A stretch of 64,000 bases of DNA from Iodobacter sp. BJB302. Lineage in GTDB: Bacteria > Pseudomonadota > Gammaproteobacteria > Burkholderiales > Chitinibacteraceae. The notes under the pieces are model-generated. The model ran no database searches. It saw only the letters and a list, made by a program, of their open reading frames with translations, and had not been told where the DNA came from. Location: NCBI RefSeq assembly GCF_002735645.1, contig NZ_PDZG01000004.1, forward strand, positions 1 through 64,000, in the 5' to 3' direction. Position numbers and translations under genes: made by a program. Position 1 is the stretch's first letter. Every line of letters begins with the position of its first letter. Shown here piece after piece: positions 57,395-64,000 of this stretch.

Positions 57395-57423
57395 TTGACG
57401 ACTCATTACAAATGGGCTTTAAT
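57395..57423 (+). promoter_or_regulatory. Promoter of the tRNA-Phe pair
   Basis: TTGACG (57395-57400), 17 bp, TTTAAT (57418-57423), one mismatch in each box, 14 bp before the first tRNA-Phe. Confidence 0.78.
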
Positions 57424-57437
57424 AGCGACCTCTCAGC

Positions 57438-57513
57438 GGCCTGTTAGCTCAGTTGGTAGAGCAGCGGATTGAAAATCCGCGTGTCCTTGGTTCGATTCCG
57501 AGACAGGCCACCA
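57438..57513 (+). tRNA. trnF: tRNA-Phe (anticodon GAA), copy 1
   Basis: Seventy-six bases with encoded CCA. The acceptor GGCCTGT pairs with ACAGGCC. The anticodon arm is GCGGA-TTGAAAA-TCCGC (GAA), and the T arm is CTTGG-TTCGATT-CCGAG. Identical to copy 2 except at acceptor pair 5:68 (T:A here). Confidence 0.96.
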
Positions 57514-57525
57514 AGTTTTTATAAG

Positions 57526-57546
57526 ACCAGATTTTTATAATCTGGT
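57526..57546 (+). repeat. Hairpin between the tRNA-Phe copies
   Basis: ACCAGAT (57526-57532) and ATCTGGT (57540-57546) pair around a TTTTATA loop in the 54-bp spacer. It probably separates the two tRNAs in the precursor for processing. Confidence 0.6.
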
Positions 57547-57567
57547 TGGCTTTAAACCGCTTTATGC

Positions 57568-57643
57568 GGCCCGTTAGCTCAGTTGGTAGAGCAGCGGATT
57601 GAAAATCCGCGTGTCCTTGGTTCGATTCCGAGACGGGCCACCA
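57568..57643 (+). tRNA. trnF: tRNA-Phe (anticodon GAA), copy 2
   Basis: Seventy-six bases with encoded CCA. Acceptor GGCCCGT pairs with ACGGGCC, so pair 5:68 is C:G instead of T:A; all else equals copy 1. Ends just before a terminator. Confidence 0.96.
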
Positions 57644-57649
57644 GTTAAA

Positions 57650-57684
57650 AAAGAACGGCTCCAATGCAAATTGGGGCCGTTTTT
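57650..57684 (+). terminator. Terminator of the tRNA-Phe pair
   Basis: AACGGCTCCAA (57654-57664) and TTGGGGCCGTT (57671-57681) form an 11-bp stem with one wobble, followed by five T residues; an A run lies before it. Confidence 0.88.
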
Positions 57685-57824
57685 CATTCCTGCTTTTAAA
57701 TAGTTCCCCTCTTTTATTTGTGGTTATTGCCTGTGGCATGCTCCGTGATTACGCTATCATGTTCGCTTCTTGCAATGGCTGTCATTGCGCTGTCTTAAAG
57801 CAAAGAGCGAAGTCATAAACCCCC

Positions 57825-58526
57825 ATGTCAAACAGTACAACCCTTTCAGATCAAATGGTTAAGGCCATACGCCGTGATATTTTACTGGGCACTTTTTTAC
57901 CCGGTGAAAAGCTGCAGATGAATGAATTAAAGCAGCATTATCAGGTTGGTGGCACGCCTATTCGTGAAGCTTTAGTGCAATTGGTCTGGCAGCATTTTGT
58001 GGTTATGGAGCCACAAAAAGGGTTTAGGGTTGCGCCCGTCTCTCTGAATGAGTTACGCGATATTCTGGCTACCCGGCGGGCTATCGCAGGCCTTGCGCTG
58101 GAAAAAGCCATGCAACGTGGCAGTGAAGAATGGGAGCTGAGCATTATTACAACCTTCCACCGCATGGAGCGTATTCAGTTAGATCAGCCAGGCGTCGATT
58201 ACGAAGAATGGGGCGAGCGCCATATGGATTTTCATATGGCCCTCATCAAGGCGTGCAACTCGCCAATGATGCTTTCTACTTTAGAAAACATTTATAACCA
58301 GCTGGAACGCTATCGCCATATCTGGCTCAATGTTGAATTAGACGAGGTCACGCGTTATCACGATCACGGGGAACACAAAGCAATCATGGATGCCGTGCTT
58401 GCCAGAGACTTGCAAAAAGCATTGGTTCTAATAGAAGCACACTACCAGCACGTGATTGATTTAGCAGAGACTTTAAGCCCGGAAAAGTTTTCGGAGCGCG
58501 TTAAACACAGCCCATCCAGCGTTTAA
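57825..58526 (+). CDS. GntR-family (FadR/FCD) transcriptional regulator, CsiR-like
   Basis: A 233-residue dimeric repressor. The N-terminal winged HTH spans about 8-68 (VKAIRRDILLGTFLPGEKLQMNELKQHYQVGGTPIREALVQL). The C-terminal FCD effector domain spans about 80-215, with metal-ligand histidines in HMDFHMALIKACNS and HDHGEHKAIMDAVL. Parts (EEWGERHMDFH..., RYRHIWL) recall E. coli CsiR, but the effector is not deducible. No obvious catabolic operon adjoins it; only a small lipoprotein gene lies downstream. Confidence 0.82.
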   Translation: MSNSTTLSDQMVKAIRRDILLGTFLPGEKLQMNELKQHYQVGGTPIREALVQLVWQHFVVMEPQKGFRVAPVSLNELRDILATRRAIAGLALEKAMQRGSEEWELSIITTFHRMERIQLDQPGVDYEEWGERHMDFHMALIKACNSPMMLSTLENIYNQLERYRHIWLNVELDEVTRYHDHGEHKAIMDAVLARDLQKALVLIEAHYQHVIDLAETLSPEKFSERVKHSPSSV

Positions 58527-58573
58527 GCGTTAGTACACACGCTCTTTGTCTACACAAAATATGAAGATTAGAA

Positions 58574-58939
58574 ATGAGAAAGATTGCTTTATGCCTGGCT
58601 TTATTTTTGTCTGCCTGTGGCTCATCTGAAGTAGATGACGCCAGCGCCATCATTAAACAGACGCTTAAAAAACCTGAGAGCTTCACACTCAAAGCAGGTG
58701 ACGTCATCTGGCAAGGTAAGCTGAGGGGCAAACAAACCGCGTTTATCGTTAAAGTTAAATACACAGCAATGAATGGATTTAACGATGTTATAGACGAGTG
58801 CAAATATGTGTCGTTTTACACAGAAGACGGCAGCAATCACTGGCAGGAAAACGGCGGGCTGGAGAACTGTATTTCGGCGGGCGGCAAGGAAGAAGAAAAC
58901 GCTTTGGTCATGCTCAGGAAAATCAATTCATTCAATTAA
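58574..58939 (+). CDS. Small hypothetical lipoprotein
   Basis: A 121-residue protein with a lipoprotein signal peptide: MRKIALCLALFLSACGSS, lipobox LSAC, so the mature N-terminal Cys is residue 15. The mature part (ADDASAIIKQTLKKPESFTLKAG..., with two further Cys at about 77 and 99) resembles no family I can name. It is probably periplasmic-face anchored. It lies 47 bp after the GntR gene on the same strand. Confidence 0.72.
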   Translation: MRKIALCLALFLSACGSSEVDDASAIIKQTLKKPESFTLKAGDVIWQGKLRGKQTAFIVKVKYTAMNGFNDVIDECKYVSFYTEDGSNHWQENGGLENCISAGGKEEENALVMLRKINSFN

Positions 58940-58948
58940 ACATCAGCG

Positions 58949-58979
58949 CCAGAAGCTTCCCGCCACAGGAAGCTTCTGC
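58949..58979. terminator. Hairpin between the lipoprotein gene and pdxY
   Basis: CAGAAGCTTCC (58950-58960) and GGAAGCTTCTG (58968-58978) form a perfect 11-bp stem between convergent genes. No strong T run follows on either strand, so it is a weak or Rho-assisted terminator at best. Confidence 0.45.
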
Positions 58980-58993
58980 TTAAGACTGATTAC

Positions 58994-59848
58994 TCAGAGC
59001 TTTATGGCCTGCAGTGCGTGGCGTGGCTTTGTGTACTCCTGCCTTGCGTCAACCACGGCCAGCTCGTAACGCGACTGGCTGCCGGTTTCCAGCAGCACGC
59101 CATACACCGCTGCCGTAGTGTGCTCCAGTGCCGCCGCAATCGTTTTACCAGCCAGCAGGCTGGCTAAAAACAACGCCGAAGTCATATCCCCTACCCCAAC
59201 CGGCTCTTTATCAAAAGCAAGTATCGGGCGGCGAATCAGCCAGGCTTCATCGTTGCTGAGCGCCAGCATTTCAAAGCTGGCTGGATCCTTGCTCTGATAA
59301 TGCAGATGTTTAATCAGGATGGTTTGTGGCCCTCTGGCCAGCACCTCGTGGCAAGCCGCCACAATCTCGGGCAGGCTGCTTAATGAGCGGCCTACGATCA
59401 TTTCAAGCTCAAGCTGATTAGGCGACACAATATTTGCTGCTGGAATCGCTTTTTCGATCAGAAACTCCGCCACACCGGGCGCCACAATGCAGCCTTTAAG
59501 CGGATGGCCCATCACGGGATCACAGTGATAAATCGCCAGTGGGTTGGCCGCCCTCACCATTTGCAAAGCAGCCAGAATATGCTCGCCCTGAGCCGCGCTG
59601 CCAATATAGCCGGACAATACCGCATTGCACTGAGCCAGCTGCCCGGTTTGGGCAATGCCTGCTGTCAGCTCGCTGATCTGCGCCTCTGGCATCACCATGC
59701 CTGCCCAATGTCCGTATTGCGTATGATTAGAAAACTGCACGGTATGTAATGGCCAGACATTCGCCCCCATGCATTGCATAGGAAACACCGCAGCACTATT
59801 TCCTGCATGGCCAAATACCACATGTGATTGAATAGATAAAATATTCAT
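58994..59848 (-). CDS. pdxY: Pyridoxal kinase PdxY
   Basis: Phosphorylates pyridoxal to PLP (vitamin B6 salvage) in the cytosol. The ribokinase-like 284-residue protein starts MNILSIQSHVVFGHAGNSAAVFPMQ and has YHCDPVMG and the C-terminal GVGDMTSALFLA anion-hole motif. I begin it at this ATG, since the preceding 14 codons are not conserved. In E. coli pdxY is also next to tyrS. It lies behind the tyrS terminator, so it probably has its own promoter. Confidence 0.93.
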   Translation of the reverse strand: MNILSIQSHVVFGHAGNSAAVFPMQCMGANVWPLHTVQFSNHTQYGHWAGMVMPEAQISELTAGIAQTGQLAQCNAVLSGYIGSAAQGEHILAALQMVRAANPLAIYHCDPVMGHPLKGCIVAPGVAEFLIEKAIPAANIVSPNQLELEMIVGRSLSSLPEIVAACHEVLARGPQTILIKHLHYQSKDPASFEMLALSNDEAWLIRRPILAFDKEPVGVGDMTSALFLASLLAGKTIAAALEHTTAAVYGVLLETGSQSRYELAVVDARQEYTKPRHALQAIKL

Positions 59849-59875
59849 ATGAGATCCAATAGTGAAATAGCTGCA

Positions 59876-59918
59876 TAAAAAAATCACCACTTCCGGGCTT
59901 AGTGAAAGTGATGATTTA
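59876..59918 (-). terminator. Terminator of tyrS
   Basis: AAATCACCACTT (59881-59892) and AAGTGATGATTT (59906-59917) form a 12-bp stem with one wobble; on the minus strand it is followed by seven T residues. Confidence 0.82.
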
Positions 59919-59990
59919 ATGGGCCAGTCAGCAGTAACACAGAATTAAACCTGCATTACCCCCTGCCCGGCACGGACCTTCTGAAAACGA

Positions 59991-61268
59991 TTACTTCCAG
60001 ATAATCAGGCAATGATTCTTTTTACCACGTCTCAGCAAAGTGTAACGGCTGAAACGGTGATCAACCATGCCCATATGGTAAGTAAGATCGTTGATCTTCT
60101 GGCCGTTAATACTCACCGCACCGCTTTCAATAAAGCCACGCGCCTGGCTTTTTGAGCTGGCTAATTCAGATTGAACCAGCGCATCGACAAGGCTGGTTTC
60201 GGTATAGCCCAGCTCAATATGATGTACGCCATCCAGCGCTAATTGCTGGAAATCACTATCGGTTAAAGCACTTTGATCTTCTGCAAACAGATTCTGGCTG
60301 ATGCGCTTTGCCGCTTCCAAAGCCTCCTTACCATGCACCAGCTCTGTTGCATGTTCGGCCAGGATACGCTGCGCTGTTGGCGCTGCGCCGCTGGCACGAT
60401 CTGCCGCTTCAATCACATCGATTTCGGCCAAAGTCATAAAGGTAAAGTACTTCATAAAGCGGTATACATCGTCATCCGATGTGGTCAGCCAGAACTGGTA
60501 AAACTTATAAGGCGAGCACTTGCTTGGATCCAGCCAGATCGCATTGCCTTCGCTCTTACCAAACTTAGTGCCATCCGATTTAGTGATCAGCGGCATGGTA
60601 ATACCAAACACCTGCTGCTGATTCATACGGCGGGTCAGATCAACTCCTGCCGTGATATTGCCCCACTGATCCGAGCCGCCCAATTGCAGCTGGCAATCAT
60701 GGCTTTTATTTAATACCGCAAAGTCATAACTTTGCAGCAGGCTGTAGGCGAACTCGGTAAATGAAATACCCACTTCATCACGGTTCAGCCTTTGCTTCAC
60801 CGATTCTTTATTAATCATGGCATTCACTGAGAAATGCTTGCCGATATCGCGCAAGAAGCTCAGCACATCCATGCCCGCAAACCAGTCGTTGTTATTCACC
60901 ATGGCTGCACTATTGGCACCACAGTCAAAATCTAAGAATGGCGAGACTTGCTTGCGAATTTTTTCTACCCAGCCTGCCACCACATCAGGGGTATTGAGTG
61001 AGCGCTCAGTCGCTTTAAAACTAGGATCGCCAATCATACCGGTCGCGCCGCCCACCAAAGCCAAGGGGCGATGGCCTGCCATTTGAAAACGCTTTAAAGC
61101 CAATAATGGAACAAGGTGGCCCAGATGCAGGCTGTCTGCCGTTGGATCAAAACCACAATAGAGCGTAACGGATTTCTGCGCGAGGATGGCATCGAGCGCC
61201 GCAGCGTCAGTTACTTGCGCAATCAGCCCACGCTCTTGCAGCTGGCTGATTAAATTTGATTCTTTCAT
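59991..61268 (-). CDS. tyrS: Tyrosyl-tRNA synthetase
   Basis: Class I TyrRS, 425 residues, cytosolic. The HIGH-like motif is [14 protein letters not shown] and the KMSKS motif is KFGKS, as in E. coli TyrS. Active-site [14 protein letters not shown] and the C-terminal S4 domain ([23 protein letters not shown]) are present. It starts 9 bp after the upstream permease, so it is in one transcript with tyrosine-uptake genes. Whether it is the only TyrRS of the cell is not visible here. Confidence 0.95.
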   Translation of the reverse strand: MKESNLISQLQERGLIAQVTDAAALDAILAQKSVTLYCGFDPTADSLHLGHLVPLLALKRFQMAGHRPLALVGGATGMIGDPSFKATERSLNTPDVVAGWVEKIRKQVSPFLDFDCGANSAAMVNNNDWFAGMDVLSFLRDIGKHFSVNAMINKESVKQRLNRDEVGISFTEFAYSLLQSYDFAVLNKSHDCQLQLGGSDQWGNITAGVDLTRRMNQQQVFGITMPLITKSDGTKFGKSEGNAIWLDPSKCSPYKFYQFWLTTSDDDVYRFMKYFTFMTLAEIDVIEAADRASGAAPTAQRILAEHATELVHGKEALEAAKRISQNLFAEDQSALTDSDFQQLALDGVHHIELGYTETSLVDALVQSELASSKSQARGFIESGAVSINGQKINDLTYHMGMVDHRFSRYTLLRRGKKNHCLIIWK

Positions 61269-61277
61269 TACGATCTC

Positions 61278-62510
61278 CTAGCAAATCGGTAATAAATTCT
61301 GCATTTTCATAATTTGGAAAACGATAATGCACCCGCCCATCATCGTTACGGTACAAAACGAGCAGGTATTGCACGGAACGCGCCAGCCAGCCTGATAGCT
61401 TTCCCGTGCGCGTAATTTATAAAGCGCCAGAGCGGGAAATAAAATCGCCAGAATCGATAAGAAAATAGCGGCGGCCCCAAGGGCTAAAACAAAACCTTCC
61501 GGGTAAATCCACGCAAAAACAAAGGGGGGAAGATAAGTGGCCAGCGCTGTAATTAAGCGATCATGCTTAGAATCTTTCCAGCCAATGCTGCTTGCCACCG
61601 AATCAAACAATCCTAAGGACACACATAAATAGGAGGTAAATAACGCGATCGATGAAAACAAGCTAATCAGGCTGGGTATCCAATGATTACTGGTACTGGC
61701 ATGAATATAATCAAGAAACATTCCCACCGAGCCCTGGTTTTCTGCAAGGGTCAGAAAGCTATTCTCCCCTATTCTGGGCACAAGGCCGAGACTGCAATAT
61801 TCCCAAATCGCGTAAACTAGGAGCGGAATTAAGCCACCAAGGATAAAGATATTACGTAGCGTTTGCGGCTTATCACGGCCAATATATTTCACCATGCTGG
61901 GAATGCTGCCATGAAAACCAAATGCCGTAATAAACACCGGAAATGCAGCATAGATATAGCGGCTGGAATCTTGCGCGCTATTTAAATTACCCTGATTAAC
62001 ATAGGGCTGAATGGTGATGGCCATTGCAAAGAAGATAAAAACATTCAAACTGAATAAAACACGATTAACACGGTCCACGGCTCCGGTGCTCATATAAACA
62101 ATAGAGCCAATCAGCAGGGTAAAGATCGCCGCAACCACGGCAGAAGGAACGTCTATTCCCAAATACTGTTTAATATTTGAGGTATAGGACGAAGCCGCAC
62201 CAGAGATATAAGCGCCAGAAAGCGCATATAAAAGCAGTAACAAGGATGCGTTGATAATCCACAAACCTTTGTTGCCAAACAAACTTTGTGCCATTACATC
62301 AAAACCGCTGCCTGCCGGAAAAGCCAGCGAGACTTCCAATAGCATCAGCGCGGTATAGGTCATCAGCAGCCAGATACAAACGAGCGCAAGACTGGCACAG
62401 GTGTAGCCCATTCCTGAGGAAACCAGGGGCAAAGCCAGCATTCCTGCTCCCAGCATGGTGCCGGAAATCAGCAAAGTAGCGCCCACCGCTTTGTAGTTAA
62501 TCGCAAACAT
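61278..62510 (-). CDS. tyrP: Aromatic amino acid permease, TyrP-like
   Basis: A 410-residue inner-membrane transporter of the HAAAP family with about eleven membrane helices. The N-terminal ISGTMLGAGMLALPLV signature and the GFHGSIPSMVKYIGRD loop are typical of TyrP/Mtr/TnaB. Tyrosine is the inferred substrate, from similarity and from tyrS and the decarboxylase on either side. If the cluster makes tyramine it may act as a tyrosine/tyramine exchanger, though the lactic-acid-bacterial exchanger belongs to another family. Confidence 0.85.
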   Translation of the reverse strand: MFAINYKAVGATLLISGTMLGAGMLALPLVSSGMGYTCASLALVCIWLLMTYTALMLLEVSLAFPAGSGFDVMAQSLFGNKGLWIINASLLLLLYALSGAYISGAASSYTSNIKQYLGIDVPSAVVAAIFTLLIGSIVYMSTGAVDRVNRVLFSLNVFIFFAMAITIQPYVNQGNLNSAQDSSRYIYAAFPVFITAFGFHGSIPSMVKYIGRDKPQTLRNIFILGGLIPLLVYAIWEYCSLGLVPRIGENSFLTLAENQGSVGMFLDYIHASTSNHWIPSLISLFSSIALFTSYLCVSLGLFDSVASSIGWKDSKHDRLITALATYLPPFVFAWIYPEGFVLALGAAAIFLSILAILFPALALYKLRARESYQAGWRVPCNTCSFCTVTMMGGCIIVFQIMKMQNLLPIC

Positions 62511-62593
62511 AGCCCAACCTTTTAATCATCCCGCACAAACAGGCGGATTGATCTGATAATTAACTTGAATAGAAACATTGATCTCTTCGATGG

Positions 62594-62624
62594 CAAAAAA
62601 CCCACCTCAGCTGAGGCGGGTTTC
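62594..62624 (-). terminator. Terminator of the decarboxylase gene
   Basis: On the minus strand ACCCGCCTCAG and CTGAGGTGGGT form an 11-bp stem (one wobble, about 62599-62622), followed by six T residues. It separates the decarboxylase from tyrP. Confidence 0.82.
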
Positions 62625-62630
62625 TTTGCA

Positions 62631-64000
62631 TTAAGCAGCTTTTAATTGATTGGCTTCTTTGGCTTCCATATCGATGATATGGCCTAGTTTTTCTGCAAAA
62701 ATGGCACGCAGATTTGTCCAATAGTCTTCAAAGCCTTGTGGATCACGCAGGAAGTGAGTCATCACGGCAGCGCGCAAGATATACACGCTGCGAGTTTTGT
62801 CCCATTCTTTACGGCTAAAGCCACGGCTTTCAGCGTAAATCCACGGTGTGTCGCCGTATTCATCGAATGCCAGCGAGGTAGATGACGTCAGGAAATCGTT
62901 GCTATAGGTGCGGCCCGATGAGTAAGAGCACACTTCGTACATGCGTTGATTCAGGCGGTTATGGTCTTCCAGGCTTGGATTGCCGATTTCCTTAAAGGTG
63001 AAGTTCACCATATGGAAATCCGGGTGCATCAATGGGCGCAATTCAAAGCGACGATTACCCACCACGATTGGTTTTGCCATCGATAACTTTTGTGCAAACC
63101 AATCGGCAGTCACAATACCGCGGCCAATGACCTTGCCGTAGCCTGAGATATTCAGCGGTACTAAGCGATGCGCCGCCCATACTGCCGCAGCCGTTGCACC
63201 GGCTTTAGAGCCTTCCATAATGGATGAGCCCAGCACCACATTTTGTTCTTCACCCGCATCATCGGCTTCTTCAAATACATAGGCCGCGTGGTAGGAGATC
63301 AGATCAACAATACGCTTGTCTTTCATACATACCGCACCGGCAGCGTATTGAATAAAGCCTGCTTTGTGCGGGTCCACCGTAATCGAATCGGCTTCAGACA
63401 TGGCTTTAAAGCCTTCATACACCGCACGCTTAGGCCAAGTTACGCCTTCAGGGATAATATCTTCGGCGCGATAACGGGCAACGAGTGCATCGTATTCCAT
63501 GAATTTGCTGTTTTCATCAAGGAACATCGAGCGTACATAACCACCGTAAGCTGCATCAACGTGTACATAAAAAGACACGCCGTATTTTTCTTCACATTCA
63601 CGGCGCAGCTTGATCACTTCATCCACATGATCAATCGAGCCTTCTTCGGTTGTGCCCACTACAGCCACCATACCGAGGACAGGTGTACCTTCTTCGATCA
63701 ATTTAAAGGTAATGGCACGCATTGTTTCAACGTCGGTGCGGTAGTTTTCATCCACGGGCAGCGGAACAATATGCTCCTGACCAATCCCCATCACATCCAT
63801 GGCTTTCATCCATGAATAATGCTTAGACATTGGCACCAGGAATTTACCTAGCTGGCCTTGTTTAACCCCCACACCACGTACAGTCAGCGCACGCACTTCT
63901 TCGAACAGACCCCGTTTTTTCAGCTCATCGGACAAATCCAGAATGGCTGTTGGTGACATATTCAGTAATTGCTTTTCGCTCATGCCAGCCACTAAATCTT
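62631..64000 (-). CDS. tdcA: Tyrosine decarboxylase-like PLP enzyme (5' end outside window)
   Basis: A group II PLP-dependent decarboxylase, C-terminal 456 or so residues. The frame is open past 64000, so the start is missing. The PLP lysine is in VDPHKAGF. The aspartate and alanine pocket HVDAAYGGYVRSMFLDE, HYSWMKA and GSKAGATAAAVWAAHRLVPLNISGYGK resemble, from memory, the tyrosine decarboxylases of Enterococcus and Lactobacillus more than glutamate decarboxylases. The reaction would be tyrosine to tyramine plus CO2. tyrP and tyrS downstream support this. A different aromatic or aspartate decarboxylase is the alternative. Confidence 0.78.
   Translation of the reverse strand, partial: DLVAGMSEKQLLNMSPTAILDLSDELKKRGLFEEVRALTVRGVGVKQGQLGKFLVPMSKHYSWMKAMDVMGIGQEHIVPLPVDENYRTDVETMRAITFKLIEEGTPVLGMVAVVGTTEEGSIDHVDEVIKLRRECEEKYGVSFYVHVDAAYGGYVRSMFLDENSKFMEYDALVARYRAEDIIPEGVTWPKRAVYEGFKAMSEADSITVDPHKAGFIQYAAGAVCMKDKRIVDLISYHAAYVFEEADDAGEEQNVVLGSSIMEGSKAGATAAAVWAAHRLVPLNISGYGKVIGRGIVTADWFAQKLSMAKPIVVGNRRFELRPLMHPDFHMVNFTFKEIGNPSLEDHNRLNQRMYEVCSYSSGRTYSNDFLTSSTSLAFDEYGDTPWIYAESRGFSRKEWDKTRSVYILRAAVMTHFLRDPQGFEDYWTNLRAIFAEKLGHIIDMEAKEANQLKAA

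Larger units (their letters stand above)
57033..57437. promoter_or_regulatory. Divergent tRNA control region
   Basis: A gene-free, AT-rich 405-bp gap between tRNA-Tyr (minus) and tRNA-Phe (plus). Besides the two promoters listed separately it holds a 12-bp direct repeat, GCTGTTTTCAAG, at 57318-57329 and 57365-57376, 47 bp apart. It is upstream of the tRNA-Phe promoter, where an activator such as Fis could bind. No gene is supported. Confidence 0.5.

Overview
The window is chromosomal DNA of a gammaproteobacterium-like betaproteobacterium. My best guess is Neisseriales (Chromobacteriaceae/Chitinibacteraceae, something Iodobacter-like). The basis is the protein flavour of RpoB/RpoC, EF-Tu, NusG and the r-proteins, the str-S10-spc-alpha gene order, a type IV pilus pilB-pilC-pilD-coaE-zapD-yacG block, and moderate GC. 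The genus is inference from remembered families, not a database result. Most of the window is core genome, and nearly all of it is tightly packed.

Layout. (1) 1-155: right end of an IS3-family element, abutting mnmA. (2) 206-7292: mnmA-nudJ-rluE divergent from icd, then two tandem cold-shock genes divergent from clpS-clpA; both pairings match E. coli neighbourhoods. (3) 7360-13341 (minus): mscS, xerD-ogt, the rpsP-rimM-trmD-rplS operon and ffh. (4) 13397-21137 (plus): ypjD, corB, then pilB-pilC-pilD-coaE-zapD-yacG with overlapping stop/start codons. (5) 21149-22830: an olsB-olsA ornithine-lipid operon preceded by four TCAT half-sites at exact 11-bp spacing, which read as two tandem PhoB boxes. 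(6) 22812-24578: apaH and a HDOD protein. (7) 24649-54921 (minus): a 30-kb information-processing superblock in chromosome order rplQ-rpoA-rpsD-rpsK-rpsM-rpmJ-infA-secY-rplO...rplN | rpsQ...rplC | rpsJ-tuf-fusA-rpsG-rpsL | rpoC-rpoB | rplL-rplJ | rplA-rplK-nusG-secE. Terminators or attenuators sit at the bars. (8) 55370-57032 (minus): tRNA-Trp feeding secE, a second tuf, and tRNA-Thr, tRNA-Gly and tRNA-Tyr, with near-consensus promoters. (9) 57395-57684 (plus): two tRNA-Phe genes. (10) 57825-64000: a GntR/FCD regulator, a small lipoprotein, pdxY, tyrS, a TyrP-like permease and a truncated tyrosine-decarboxylase-like gene running off the right edge.

How it fits together. The superblock makes ribosomes, RNA polymerase, elongation factors and the Sec translocon, with feedback points in leaders (rplJ leader, rplL-rpoB hairpin, rpsJ-rplC terminator, rplN leader). 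The ols operon would replace phospholipid with phosphorus-free ornithine lipid under phosphate starvation. The right end resembles the tyrosine decarboxylation cluster of lactic acid bacteria (decarboxylase, tyrosine/tyramine permease, TyrRS), with the PLP-salvage kinase PdxY next door.

No CRISPR array, prophage, toxin-antitoxin, secretion or defence system was seen. I do not find a wholly undescribed system. The most interesting items are the Pho-box/ols operon, the Gram-negative tdc-like cluster, the duplicated element upstream of rpsL and several leader structures.
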